Source: Pseudomonadota bacterium
Lineage (GTDB): Bacteria > Pseudomonadota > Gammaproteobacteria > Steroidobacterales > Steroidobacteraceae
Direction: 5' to 3'
Assembly (NCBI GenBank): GCA_023417315.1
Contig: JAEZFW010000082.1
Location: 1 to 64,000 of the forward strand
DNA: 64,000 nt
Shown: piece after piece, positions 25,695 to 34,914 of the stretch
Layout of the letters: every line of letters begins with the position of its first letter
Position numbering within the stretch: the first letter of the stretch is position 1
The notes under the pieces: model-generated
What the model saw: the letters and a program-made list of their open reading frames with translations, nothing else
What the model was told of the DNA's origin: nothing
Databases searched by the model: none
Program-made: the position numbers and the translations under genes

Positions 25695-28199
25695 TCAAGC
25701 TCTATAGCTAGACTGGCGACGAATGATCCGTCCGAGCGCGAGCGGTGCGAGCAAGAGCACCCAGAGAAGCTGAAGCGTTCCGCCGCCGCCTCCGCCGCCA
25801 TTTCCACCGCCAGTGGAAGGTGGTGGATTCGCGGGCGGCGAAGTAGAGCTGTCCGCAACAGTGATCGTTGCTAACAGTGTTCCAGTGCCTGCGCCCGCGG
25901 TCGTTTCCAATTCCGCACCCACTGCATTCGAAAGCTCTACGTCGAACGTCCCCGTTTGCCCGCCACTTAACGCCGTGGGATCTAGCGTGACTTCGATCGT
26001 CTTGGCTGCCGCGTCGCCACCCAACCAGACGAGCTCGCCCTGCGCGGGTGTGAACCCTGCAAAGCTCGAGCTTGCGTGCGTGCGATAGCTCGCTCGGGCC
26101 TCGCCTTGCGCGGAACTTTGGCGTGTGACAGTGACGAGCACTTTGCCTCGAGCATCATCCACACGGATGGACGATTCGAGCAAGCGCAGGCGTGAGGCTG
26201 CGCCGACGTCTGAGACGTCAACAGGCACCGTGTCAGGAAAGCCAATGCTCGCACCGCCTTGCGGTGCCTTGAGCCGGATGAGAGCTCGCTCGAGACCTTC
26301 CGCAACTGAATCCTGGGCCAACGTCAGCGTCGCTGTCTTGGGAGCTCCATCGCCGGCGGCCCACATAAGCGTGCTCGTGGAGAGCGACACATCGTTGGCC
26401 TCTGTGGAGGCGTGCAGTACTTCGAGCTCGACGGAGGTGGCGTCGACCGCGCTGCCGGTTCGGCTGACCGTTATCGCAACGCTCTCTCCTTCCTCTGCGG
26501 CCGAGTTGCTTGCAGAAACGGAGAAGGTACCTGAAGGAGAAGAGAGTGTTTCATTGCGCAGAAGGTAGAGACCCGTGTTGATGTCCCCGACCGCGATCGT
26601 GCCGCTCGGAAAGAATGGATACACGCCCCAGGCACCGACGAATCCGGTTTCACTCGTGGAAGGATACGTATCGAAGTAACCCAGCCGCTGCGGCGAAGCA
26701 GGGTTCGTGATGTCCAGTATCGTCAAACCTTCCGAATAGTTCGCGATGTAGTAGCGATTGCCTTTGACGAACCCATTGTGGTCGATCGCGCGAGTTGGGC
26801 CGGACCATGTTCCGATCTGGGTCGGCGAGCGCAGGTTCGCCATGCTGAATACGCGAACCGTCGTGTTCAGCCCGAAGTTCGACTCGTCGAGCTCATCGTG
26901 AACGAATAGATAACGGCCATCTTCTGTCCACCACCCCGAATGCACGTACGAGGCATTCGTGTAGCTGAAGGAAGCAAGCGACTGCGGTGAGGCGGGATTC
27001 GTCACGTCCCAGATGTCGACCGTGTTCTCATTGAAGTCGGACAGTACTTGGCAGACCGCCTCGGTCTGCGCGCTGAGGCATTGTGAGTCTTTGCGAGCAT
27101 CTCTGATGGGGAAGGAAGCGAGGTCGTGCGCGTAGCCGGCTGTGGAGATCGAGGCGCGCGCCGGCGCTCGGGGGTTCGACAACGTGTACAGGCGGTGGCG
27201 TCCGTTGTTGGCGCGTCCACCGGAAATGCCTAACCGCGGTGCTTGCGGCGTCTGTGCGAGGCCATAAGAGTAGTCCGCGTTCACGAGATAAGCGTTGTGT
27301 GCGTCCGTGAAATCTGAAGCGAACTGCACCTGCTCGATCGCATTGGGCAGGTTACTGAGGTCGAGCACCATCAACGAATCCGGTACGTTGTCCGCCGTGA
27401 CGTATGCATAGGCACGCCACCGCTTTGCGTCCGCGTCGTAGAGTTGATAGATCTTGATATCGCGCCAAGTCGTCGCACTACCGCTGGCCGTTCCCACGAT
27501 CTCCGGTCCTTCAGGATCGGTGACATCTACGACTGCGACGCCACGCTGAAGGCCCATGACGGCGTACTCGCGATTCGTGTTGAGGTCGGTGAAACCCCAA
27601 ACGTCGTTACCGCGCTGAGAGGAGGGGCGCAGGTCTTGGAGCGACAGATGCGAGAGCAGGCTCACGGATTGACAAGGAAATCCTGCGGCTTGATTCGACA
27701 CGCAAGGCGCAGCCGAGTGACTCTTCTCGCTCGCAAGAACAACCTGGGTGAGCTTGCGCATCTCGGCCGCTTCGTCTTGCGCGAGGCCCTTGCGATCGAC
27801 GATGACACTGAAGCCTGCCTGCTCGAAGCGTTCGCGGAACTCGGGCGGTACGCCGATGAGCAGGGTCTTCTTCGTCGCGTTTCGTTCTGCGTATCCGCTG
27901 TACTTGCTGAACCCGCCTTCCAATCGACCCGGCACGGACAAGACTTTGGAAAGCGAGTCGGCGTCATCGACGGTGTAGTCGCCTTCGGCCACGCGGATGT
28001 AGTCCGACTTGCCGGAGCGGGCGATCGCATATTCGAGCGTGCGGCACGGACGGAATCGATTCAGGCAATCTCCTTTATCTGAGCCAGCACCGGAGACATA
28101 GCGGGGCTGGCCGTCGTCGGCCTGCGCCTGGCTGCCGAGCGCGACCGTGAGGTAGATCGCGATCGCGATCGTGCGCGGGTGCAAGTTGCGAGCGTTCAT
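25695..28199 (-). CDS. Choice-of-anchor B surface protein with Calx-beta-like modules and GlyGly-CTERM tail
   Basis: An 834-residue exported protein. After the signal peptide, residues about 150-540 carry LVIVP-type beta-propeller repeats (VMGLQRGVAVVDVTDPEGPE, EGLTILDITNPASPQRLG) of the choice-of-anchor B family. Two Calx-beta-like domains follow (about 550-790). The C-terminus is a Gly-rich linker, a hydrophobic helix (LQLLWVLLLAPLALG) and a basic end (RIIRRQ): the GlyGly-CTERM sorting signal cleaved by rhombosortase. It is divergent from mbnP across 90 bases, suggesting joint control. The ligand is unknown. Confidence 0.87.
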   Translation of the reverse strand: MNARNLHPRTIAIAIYLTVALGSQAQADDGQPRYVSGAGSDKGDCLNRFRPCRTLEYAIARSGKSDYIRVAEGDYTVDDADSLSKVLSVPGRLEGGFSKYSGYAERNATKKTLLIGVPPEFRERFEQAGFSVIVDRKGLAQDEAAEMRKLTQVVLASEKSHSAAPCVSNQAAGFPCQSVSLLSHLSLQDLRPSSQRGNDVWGFTDLNTNREYAVMGLQRGVAVVDVTDPEGPEIVGTASGSATTWRDIKIYQLYDADAKRWRAYAYVTADNVPDSLMVLDLSNLPNAIEQVQFASDFTDAHNAYLVNADYSYGLAQTPQAPRLGISGGRANNGRHRLYTLSNPRAPARASISTAGYAHDLASFPIRDARKDSQCLSAQTEAVCQVLSDFNENTVDIWDVTNPASPQSLASFSYTNASYVHSGWWTEDGRYLFVHDELDESNFGLNTTVRVFSMANLRSPTQIGTWSGPTRAIDHNGFVKGNRYYIANYSEGLTILDITNPASPQRLGYFDTYPSTSETGFVGAWGVYPFFPSGTIAVGDINTGLYLLRNETLSSPSGTFSVSASNSAAEEGESVAITVSRTGSAVDATSVELEVLHASTEANDVSLSTSTLMWAAGDGAPKTATLTLAQDSVAEGLERALIRLKAPQGGASIGFPDTVPVDVSDVGAASRLRLLESSIRVDDARGKVLVTVTRQSSAQGEARASYRTHASSSFAGFTPAQGELVWLGGDAAAKTIEVTLDPTALSGGQTGTFDVELSNAVGAELETTAGAGTGTLLATITVADSSTSPPANPPPSTGGGNGGGGGGGTLQLLWVLLLAPLALGRIIRRQSSYRA

Positions 28200-28289
28200 G
28201 CTTTCATTTCCGTCTGGTTGTTTTAGTGAGATCGGCGCAACGCGTCATTCGACGGCGATCCTTATTCCCGGTTCGATTCAGGTTTTCGA

Positions 28290-29117
28290 ATGCGTAAGTC
28301 GGTCCGTCACCCTGTTCTGGTTTCAAGCGTACGTCGCAGCGCAATCATATTCTTGTCCGGCGTCACATTCATCGGTGTCGCTGGTTGCGCTGAGCGGCTG
28401 AACGATTCAGGTGTCGTTCAGTTGGCGCTCGAGGCCTCATCGGCGAATTCCGCCGTGCAAGTTCGCGACTTTCGATTCTATGTGCATGATGTCGAGCTGC
28501 TGGATCGGAGCGGTCGAGCGCACCCGTTCTTGCTGCAACCGGATGGCATGTGGCAAGACGAGCGTGTTGCCCTCGTCGACCTAGTAGGCGATGGCGAAGA
28601 AGACCGCCATTCCCAGTTGCGTGGTCGCATCGGCGCACAAGTCGAAGGACTGGTTGGAATTCGCTTCACCGTGGGCGTGCCATTCGATCTGAATCATTCC
28701 GAGGTGCTCAAAGCCTCCCCGCCGCTGAACAGGGGAGATCTGTTCTGGAGCTGGCAGGCAGGCTACAAGTTCTTGCGAGTCGATCTGGCAGAGCAGTCGA
28801 AGGAGTGGTCGTTCCATCTAGGAAGTACGGGATGCGCATCAGCCTCTGCGCTTCGACCTCCCCAGTCGCCGTGCGCACAGCCGAATACGTTCACAGTGGA
28901 GCTCAAGGGTTTCAATCCGCTCGAGGAACCCGTAAGGGTTGAATTGAGCGAGCTCATCGACGCGATGCGCGCACCAGATGCCGGCACCTGCACCGGTGGC
29001 TATGCGCACGATTCGACGTGCTCTATCGCCTTTGAGACCACAGGTTTGAATGTGCGGACAGGATCGTGCGAGCCCGGGATCTGCAGTGGCCAACGGCTTT
29101 TCTCTGTGCGCCAATGA
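28290..29117 (+). CDS. mbnP: MbnP family copper-binding lipoprotein (metallo-mystery pair four-Cys protein)
   Basis: A 275-residue protein with a lipobox (FIGVAGC) and the MbnP pattern: RDFRFYVHDVELLD, GIRFTVGVPFDLNH, FWSWQAGYKFLRVDL, and paired cysteines (GSTGCA...SPCAQ, GTCTGGY...STC, GSCEPGICSG). In characterised MbnP/MbnH systems the partner diheme enzyme oxidises a Trp of MbnP to kynurenine and MbnP binds copper in the periplasm. The WSWQAGYKF segment is a plausible site. The mbnH start overlaps its stop (ATGA). No methanobactin biosynthesis genes are nearby. Confidence 0.9.
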   Translation: MRKSVRHPVLVSSVRRSAIIFLSGVTFIGVAGCAERLNDSGVVQLALEASSANSAVQVRDFRFYVHDVELLDRSGRAHPFLLQPDGMWQDERVALVDLVGDGEEDRHSQLRGRIGAQVEGLVGIRFTVGVPFDLNHSEVLKASPPLNRGDLFWSWQAGYKFLRVDLAEQSKEWSFHLGSTGCASASALRPPQSPCAQPNTFTVELKGFNPLEEPVRVELSELIDAMRAPDAGTCTGGYAHDSTCSIAFETTGLNVRTGSCEPGICSGQRLFSVRQ

Positions 29118-30238
29118 AAGCACTCACCACGGCGATCAAGGGAATAGCCGTTCTGTGTCTACTCGGGGCATGCGGCGGTACCGACTACCGTTGGCAATTG
29201 CCTGAGGGTTTTCCAGCGCCGCTCGTGCCCGAAGACAACCCGATGACGCTCGAGAAGGTGGAGCTCGGTCGGCGACTGTTCTACGACAAGCGCCTTTCCG
29301 CGAACGGTCAGCAATCGTGCGCCAGCTGCCATCAACAACGTTACAGCTTTGCGGAGCCAACACGCACCGCGATCGGTTCCACGGGGCAACGTCATCGGCG
29401 CAACTCAATGGCGCTGGTCAATGCGGCGTATAGCGCGACGTTCACGTGGGCGCATCCAGGCATCACGACGCTCGAACAGCACGTCGCACTTCCATTATTC
29501 GGTGATTCGCCGGTCGAGATGGGCGCGGGCGGGCACGAAGCGGAGATCTTGTCGCGGTTGGAGGCCGATCCGGTCTATCGCGATCTGTTCGCGCGAGCGT
29601 TCCCATTCCAGCTGCGCGAAATCAATTTCGACAACATCTCGAAGGCATTGGCCTGCTTCGTGCGAACCCTGATCTCGTTTGCTGCGCCGTTCGATCGCTA
29701 TGCCTATAGGGGCGACGATGCGGCCCTGAGCGAGTCCCAGATTCGAGGTATGAATCTATTCATGTCCGAGCGCCTCGAATGCTCGCATTGTCACAATGGA
29801 TTCAACTTCAGCCAGTTCGTCACTCACGAGGCGAGCACGGCGGCGGAGCGGCCTTTCCATGTGACGGGTCTGTACAACCTGGGCGAAACTTTCTTGAAGG
29901 GCTTCGATTACGGCGTGTTCGAAGTCACGGGCGACCCCGCCGATAGGGATAAGTTCAAGGCGCCCACGTTGCGCAACATCGAGCACAGCGCGCCGTATAT
30001 GCACGATGGAAGCCTCGCTACGCTCGAGGAGGTGCTCGACTTCTACGCGGCGGGCGGGCGCGACCTCAGCGAAGGACCCTATGCAGGGGATGGACGAAAA
30101 CATCCCGGCAAGAGCGCCTTCATTCGCGGCTTCACGCTCACCGAGCAGGAGAAGCAGGACGTGATCGCATTCTTGCGTTCTCTCAGCGATCCGACTTTCC
30201 TCGAGAATCCGGCGTACGCGGATCCCTTCAAGCTCTGA
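29114..30238 (+). CDS. mbnH: MbnH diheme enzyme (MauG / cytochrome c peroxidase-like)
   Basis: A 374-residue periplasmic protein with a lipoprotein-like signal (VLCLLGAC) and two c-type heme sites, CASCH near residue 75 and CSHCH near residue 220, as in bacterial diheme peroxidases and MauG. Axial and linking segments include HRRNSMALVNAAYS and APYMHDGSLATLEEV. In the MbnP/MbnH system this enzyme forms a high-valent diiron-heme state that modifies a Trp of MbnP. Translation is coupled to mbnP. It ends just before repeat element C. Confidence 0.92.
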   Translation: MKALTTAIKGIAVLCLLGACGGTDYRWQLPEGFPAPLVPEDNPMTLEKVELGRRLFYDKRLSANGQQSCASCHQQRYSFAEPTRTAIGSTGQRHRRNSMALVNAAYSATFTWAHPGITTLEQHVALPLFGDSPVEMGAGGHEAEILSRLEADPVYRDLFARAFPFQLREINFDNISKALACFVRTLISFAAPFDRYAYRGDDAALSESQIRGMNLFMSERLECSHCHNGFNFSQFVTHEASTAAERPFHVTGLYNLGETFLKGFDYGVFEVTGDPADRDKFKAPTLRNIEHSAPYMHDGSLATLEEVLDFYAAGGRDLSEGPYAGDGRKHPGKSAFIRGFTLTEQEKQDVIAFLRSLSDPTFLENPAYADPFKL

Positions 30239-30246
30239 TGTCCTTT

Positions 30247-30363
30247 GGACGTGTAACGTGTAGACGTGTAGACGTAAGAGCCCGCACTGTCCTAGCGTTT
30301 CTGTCGCCCGAACGCCGGCGCTTCTGACGTTCATACGTCCGCATGCCCACGCGTCCACACGAC
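30247..30363. repeat. Quasi-palindromic heptad-word element C
   Basis: The left arm at 30247-30280 repeats ACGTGTA-type words (GGACGTG, TAACGTG, TAGACGTG, TAGACGTA). The right arm at 30326-30363, read on the minus strand, is CGTGTGG, ACGCGTG, GGCATGC, GGACGTA, TGAACGT. It fills the gap between convergent mbnH and the DUF6165 gene, ending three bases from the latter's stop. Confidence 0.65.
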
Positions 30364-30366
30364 CTC

Positions 30367-30756
30367 TCAATACTTGGCGTAGCTCTTCTCTTCTACGATC
30401 TTCGAGCCGAGCTTGCTGTTGATCTCGCGCTTCACGGCTGCTCGCTCGTCGTTCGTGAAATAAACCGCGCGCGCGAGATCGATGAACTCCTGATCGAACG
30501 TACGCACTCGTTCCTTGTCTCGCAGCTGGTCTTCGACGTCCCACAGCTTTTCGTTGATCCTGCGCAGCGACGCCCACTCGATATCGATATCGCTCGTCGA
30601 AAAGGGCGATTCGCGCCACGTTGTCTCGAGGAGCGCCAGCTCCGTGCGCACATTCGCGACTTTCGCCGGATCGGTGATGCGCTCTGACTTGATTTGCAGG
30701 ATCGTGATCTTGTCGATCAGCTCGCCTGGGGAGATGGGAACGCGGATTTCGGTCAT
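30367..30756 (-). CDS. DUF6165 family protein
   Basis: A 129-residue cytoplasmic, helix-rich protein with the family's N-terminal IRVPISPGELIDKITILQIK and a charged coiled middle (INEKLWDVEDQLRDKERV). DUF6165 proteins often sit in LPS or capsule gene clusters, as here, but have no known function. It is probably the last gene of an operon with the asparagine synthetase-like and GT2 genes. Length is usual for the family. Confidence 0.85.
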   Translation of the reverse strand: MTEIRVPISPGELIDKITILQIKSERITDPAKVANVRTELALLETTWRESPFSTSDIDIEWASLRRINEKLWDVEDQLRDKERVRTFDQEFIDLARAVYFTNDERAAVKREINSKLGSKIVEEKSYAKY

Positions 30757-30758
30757 GG

Positions 30759-30836
30759 CAAGTAACGTACTGAGGTGAGAAGAATCACAAACTGCGCGAC
30801 GCGCTACTTTACACCCGGCACGTTACACACTACACC
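30759..30836. repeat. Heptad-word element R6
   Basis: On the minus strand 30836-30807 reads GGTGT, AGTGTGT, AACGTGC, CGGGTGT, AAAG, sharing the AGTGTGT word and phase with element B. The TAG stop of the upstream asnB-like gene (30830-30832) lies inside this arm. A weaker partner, AAGTAAC GTACTGA GGTGAGA, lies at 30760-30780 next to the DUF6165 start. Confidence 0.5.
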
Positions 30837-32767
30837 TCGCGCGAGCCGTTGGCGCGAGAGCGCACCAGCCAATCCATCCACGCCTGGAACATGAGAATGT
30901 TCCAAAGGTGCGTATGCCAGCGCCGTTGTCCGGCGAGGAATTCCGACCAGATCCCGCTGATTCGCGCCGCATCGAAATAGCCGTCTCGGGCCAGCCGCTT
31001 TTCGCTCAAGAGATCGGAGGCCCAGGCGCGCAAGGGGCCCTTGAGCCAATCGCCCACGGGTGCACCGAATCCCTTTTTGCCTCTAAAGACGAGCGGATCG
31101 GGGAGGTACTGTCGCAAGAGCTGCTTCAGGATCCATTTCTGCTCGTGGCCGCGCAGCTTCATCTCGAACGGAATGCGGAAGGCGAGCTCGATTACGCGGT
31201 AGTCGAGGAGCGGAGCTCGCGCCTCCAGACCCACGGCCATCGTGGCGCGATCTACTTTCGTCAGGATGTCCTCGGGGAGGTAGGTGACGAGATCCAAGAA
31301 CATGAGCGAGTGCGCATCGTCGCCGACACGTAACTGCTCGAGCTCGTCGGTGAACGGCGTCGGATACTCGTGGCCGCCGCGCACCACGCTTTCGGGGAAG
31401 CGCCATCGCGAAACGCGATCGCGATAGACAGATGCGATCGATGGGGCGCGCAGCTCGCTTGCCAGCTGTGCGAGCTTGCTCGTGCGCCCTTCCTGACCTT
31501 GGTAACCCTTGAGCAAAGTCGAAAGCGTGCTCCGCAATGGAGCCGGTATGCGCTCCAGCCACTTCCAAACTTCCATCGCGCGCTGATATCGGCCATAGCC
31601 GAAGAAGAGCTCATCGCCCCCATCGCCCGAGAGCGCGACGGTGACGCTCCGGCGCGCGAGTTGAGACACCAGGAATGTCGGGATCTGCGAGGGATCAGCG
31701 AAGGGCTCGTCGAACATGCGCGGCAGCTCAGGGACGACGGCGAGTGCGTCGTCGCCGGTGACGTACAGCTCCGTATGCTGTGTGCCGAGATGCTCGGCCA
31801 CTGCGCGCGCGAGCTTGGCCTCATCATGGCGCGGATCATCGAAGCCGATGGAAAAGGTTTGTACGGGTCGATTCGACTGTGCCTGCATCAGCGCGACGGT
31901 CGTCGAAGAATCCGTTCCACCCGAGAGAAAGGCGCCAAGCGGCACATCCGCATACATCCGTAAGCTCACGGCATCGCGAAGAAGCGTATCGAGTCGTTCG
32001 ACGATTTCCGCTGGCGCAGATCGAAGTGGATTCGACACTGAAGCTGCAAGCACCTGACGAGGATCCCAGTAGCGCCGGCACGCGCTCGCTGGGTCATGCG
32101 CGTTTGCGCCGCGCGCGACTTCCTGTTGCGTGAACGATCGGTACGCTCCGGGCAATAACTTGAAGGTGCCTTGCAGGATGGACCATGGTGCAGGCACGTA
32201 GTTGTGTCGCAAGAACAGAGCAAGCGCGCGGGTGTCGACGTGCGGCTCGAAACCGGCGAACGCGAGCAAGGCCTTGAGCTCGGAACCGAAGACCAGAGTG
32301 CGGCCCGCCCAGCCATAGTAGAGCGGTTTCTTCCCGATGCGATCGCGCGCGAGATGCAGCGTTCGTTCGAGGCCGTCCCACACGGCGAACGCGAACATTC
32401 CGTTCGCGCGCTGCAGCGTGCGCTCGAGGCCCCATGAATCTAAGCCTGCGAGCAACACTTCTGTGTCGGAATGCCCGCGGAAGCGATGTCCGAGTGATGT
32501 CAGCTCGGCGTGCAGCTCTCGGAAGTTGTAGATCTCGCCATTGAAGACGATCACATAGCGCTGAGAGTGCGAGCGCATTGGCTGTCTGCCTTCGGCAGAC
32601 AGATCGATGATCGACAGCCGGCGATGTCCGAGCCCGATGCCTGCATCGCGATCGGTCCACGTATCCGCATCGTCCGGGCCGCGATGCGCAAGCGAGTGCG
32701 TCATCGCGTCCAGGCTCGATGTCGCATCGAGCGTACTGGGTCCAAGAAATCCAGCGATACCGCACAT
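30830..32767 (-). CDS. asnB: Asparagine synthetase (glutamine-hydrolysing), AsnB type
   Basis: A 645-residue amidotransferase. Cys2 of MCGIAGF is the N-terminal nucleophile; RRLSIIDLS and FNGEIYN belong to the glutaminase half. The synthetase half has the pyrophosphate loop LSGGTDSSTTVAL and ALSGDGGDELFFGYGRY. It uses glutamine and ATP to amidate a carboxylate, usually aspartate; paralogues in LPS and exopolysaccharide clusters can amidate sugar acids. The context (GT2 upstream, DUF6165 downstream) leaves that second option open. The stop codon lies in a heptad repeat. Confidence 0.9.
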   Translation of the reverse strand: MCGIAGFLGPSTLDATSSLDAMTHSLAHRGPDDADTWTDRDAGIGLGHRRLSIIDLSAEGRQPMRSHSQRYVIVFNGEIYNFRELHAELTSLGHRFRGHSDTEVLLAGLDSWGLERTLQRANGMFAFAVWDGLERTLHLARDRIGKKPLYYGWAGRTLVFGSELKALLAFAGFEPHVDTRALALFLRHNYVPAPWSILQGTFKLLPGAYRSFTQQEVARGANAHDPASACRRYWDPRQVLAASVSNPLRSAPAEIVERLDTLLRDAVSLRMYADVPLGAFLSGGTDSSTTVALMQAQSNRPVQTFSIGFDDPRHDEAKLARAVAEHLGTQHTELYVTGDDALAVVPELPRMFDEPFADPSQIPTFLVSQLARRSVTVALSGDGGDELFFGYGRYQRAMEVWKWLERIPAPLRSTLSTLLKGYQGQEGRTSKLAQLASELRAPSIASVYRDRVSRWRFPESVVRGGHEYPTPFTDELEQLRVGDDAHSLMFLDLVTYLPEDILTKVDRATMAVGLEARAPLLDYRVIELAFRIPFEMKLRGHEQKWILKQLLRQYLPDPLVFRGKKGFGAPVGDWLKGPLRAWASDLLSEKRLARDGYFDAARISGIWSEFLAGQRRWHTHLWNILMFQAWMDWLVRSRANGSREV

Positions 32768-32802
32768 CGTGAGAAACTAGTCGCGCAGGGCGTGCAGGTC
32801 GA

Positions 32803-33618
32803 TCAAGGATCGAGCCCGAGCACCTTCGCCGCGAGATCGCGTGATGCGGGATTGCGGCGCATCTCGTAGTACCGCATGCGTTTGTAGACGGCGTAACTCG
32901 CTGCGACCTGCGAAACGACGAAACCGCGTCCGCCGTCCAGGATTCCCAAGCGCAACAAATAGTCCTTGAGGAAGGCCGCGAGAAAAATGAACGGGCACAT
33001 CCACAGTTGCGTGGGTCGATTGCGATCCAGCCAGTCTCGTGCCTTCAGCTCTGAGTAACGCAAGACCTTCAGCTGTCGATGCGCCAAAGTTGGATTGTGA
33101 TGATGGACGAACGCAGCCGCGAATGTGCGCGTCGATCCGTCGAATCGCAAGGACTCGTGAACGCGCACATCCGTCCAGCGTGCGCGGCCGCGATGATAAA
33201 GGCGGCCGAGCTTCTCTCCGACCATCGGGCGATACCAGCGCATCGGCGCACCCATGTACCAGGTTTGTCGTCGCAAGATCGCTCCGGTTTGGGAGGATGC
33301 GATCAGCGTCGGCAGCTCGATCGCCATCTCACGAGCGAGCTCTGGGGAAAGGGCTTCATCGGCATCCAACATCAAGATCCAGTCGTGGCGAGCCTGCGTG
33401 CTCGCGAAGTTTCGTTGTGGGCCGAAGCCCAACCAATCTTGGTGGACGACACGAGCGCCGTGGCGTACGGCGACTGCTTGGGTGCCATCGACGCTGCCCG
33501 AGTCGATGACAAGCTTCTCGTCCGCGAACGGTACGCTGTCCAAGCAACGTCCAATCACCGCCGCTTCATCGCGTGCGATGACGATCAAAGTAAGCGGCAG
33601 TCGCTCGTTCGAGCTCAT
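32803..33618 (-). CDS. Glycosyltransferase family 2, WaaE/KdtX-like
   Basis: A 271-residue GT-A enzyme: LTLIVIARDEAAVIGRCLDS at the nucleotide site, LVIDSGSVDGT, and the DxD motif in ILMLDADEAL. The C-terminal region WTDVRVHESL and RYSELKARDWL matches LPS inner-core beta-1,4-glucosyltransferases of the WaaE group. It would add a glucose to inner-core heptose in the cytoplasm. Start at the ATG with AAGGA nine bases upstream. The asnB-like gene begins 35 bases downstream, so one operon is likely. Confidence 0.88.
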   Translation of the reverse strand: MSSNERLPLTLIVIARDEAAVIGRCLDSVPFADEKLVIDSGSVDGTQAVAVRHGARVVHQDWLGFGPQRNFASTQARHDWILMLDADEALSPELAREMAIELPTLIASSQTGAILRRQTWYMGAPMRWYRPMVGEKLGRLYHRGRARWTDVRVHESLRFDGSTRTFAAAFVHHHNPTLAHRQLKVLRYSELKARDWLDRNRPTQLWMCPFIFLAAFLKDYLLRLGILDGGRGFVVSQVAASYAVYKRMRYYEMRRNPASRDLAAKVLGLDP

Positions 33619-33776
33619 CCTGATCGATCCTTCGTGCCAGGCAGGCACATGTGCGTTCGGCAAGTGTCACATACTGCCGGGCATCCAGCCCAGAGGGTCG
33701 ATAGGCTAGAATCCGGCGTCGCTCATCTGCTCGTCCGACGCTGTTCCCACCGACAATCCTGTTCCTCTGATCTTCC

Positions 33777-34808
33777 GTGGCGCGCTACCTCTTCTTCGTT
33801 TCCGAGCTCTACGCGTTCGCGATCCTGCGCCCGTTACAAGCCGCGATTCGCGACCGCGGCGCGGAAGTTGGCTGGTTCTTCGAACGTGCAGAACTGGCGC
33901 GATTCCTGAAACCAGGCGAGATCACGCTCGCGAGCGTGCGTGAAGTTCGTAGATGGAAGCCGGACGCTGTATTCGTGCCAGGCAATTGGGTGCCTGACTA
34001 CTTCCCTGGACTCAAGGTGGAAGTCTTCCACGGATTCAACGTGAGCAAGCGCAGCGATCAGCGTGGACACTTTCGCGTGCGAGGCTGGTTCGATTTGTAT
34101 TGCACGCAGGGGCCCGCGACCACCGAACCGTTTCGCGAGCTCGCCGCGCACCACGGCTACTTTCGAGTCGTCGAAACGGGCTGGCCGAAACTCGATCCGC
34201 TCTTCAGCGGTGCGTACACCGCAATGAAGCCCGATCGGCCTACAGTGCTCTACGCATCGACGTTCACCGAACGAATCAGCTCGGCGCGCGCGCTCCGGGA
34301 CACGATCGCGCGCATGGCTTCGAACGAAAAGTGGCACTGGCTGCTGACGCTGCATCCGAAGATGGCGCCCGACGTCGTCGAGAGCTATCGAGCGTTGCAG
34401 AGGCCGAACGTCGATTTCGTCGAGACGGACGACATCTTGCAGCTATACGCGCGCGCGCACGTGCTGCTGTCGGATACGTCCTCGGTCGTACCCGAGTTTC
34501 TCACGCAGCACAAGCCCGTCGTCACGTTCCGCAACACCCGGCCAGGACCGCATTTGCTCAATGTCGAACGCGTTGAAGACGTGGAACTGGCGATCGAGCG
34601 GGCGTTCGAGTTGCCTGACTCATTGCGAGCTGCGATCGCCCACTATGCTGAAAGCATCCATCCCTATCGCGACGGCCGCTCGAGCGAACGCGTGCTCGAT
34701 GCGACTCGATCGATGCTCGAACAGGGGCGCGCGGGATTGAAGAGGAAGCCGCTCAACGTAGGCCGGCGACTCCAAGCTCGAGCACGGCTGCGGTATTGGG
34801 GGCTGTAG
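33777..34808 (+). CDS. CDP-glycerol glycerophosphotransferase-like transferase
   Basis: A 343-residue GT-B-type protein. The pattern VFHGFNVSKRSDQ, VETGWPKLDPLF, VLYASTFTE, LLTLHPKM and LLSDTSSVVPEFLTQHKPVVTF is that of the CDP-glycerol glycerophosphotransferase superfamily (also seen in LPS kinases/transferases that use CDP-alcohols). A polar group may be added to the LPS core or lipid-linked sugar; the donor is not certain. GTG start. It is convergent with the GT9 gene across element L. Confidence 0.78.
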   Translation: MARYLFFVSELYAFAILRPLQAAIRDRGAEVGWFFERAELARFLKPGEITLASVREVRRWKPDAVFVPGNWVPDYFPGLKVEVFHGFNVSKRSDQRGHFRVRGWFDLYCTQGPATTEPFRELAAHHGYFRVVETGWPKLDPLFSGAYTAMKPDRPTVLYASTFTERISSARALRDTIARMASNEKWHWLLTLHPKMAPDVVESYRALQRPNVDFVETDDILQLYARAHVLLSDTSSVVPEFLTQHKPVVTFRNTRPGPHLLNVERVEDVELAIERAFELPDSLRAAIAHYAESIHPYRDGRSSERVLDATRSMLEQGRAGLKRKPLNVGRRLQARARLRYWGL

Positions 34809-34811
34809 CAG

Positions 34812-34914
34812 ATCTCTCGCGAGGCACGCAATGGCCGCAAAGCTACGAGGGATCAGAAACCTTTTATAGACTTATTTCTTCGCGGGCTCTGCGTGCTTTG
34901 CGAGAATCTCTTAT
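34812..34914. repeat. Quasi-palindromic element L
   Basis: The left arm at 34812-34850 (TCTCTCGCGAGGCACGCAAT, then GGCCGCAAAG) and the right arm at 34876-34914, read on the minus strand (GATTCTCGCAAAGCACGCAG, then AGCCCGCGAAG), carry the same word series as element K. It fills the whole gap between convergent genes, beginning 3 bases after one stop and abutting the other. Confidence 0.75.

Noticed and set aside
27444..28082. 212-codon plus-strand frame opposite the choice-of-anchor B gene
   Set aside because: Antisense shadow; no ribosome-binding site and no known domain.
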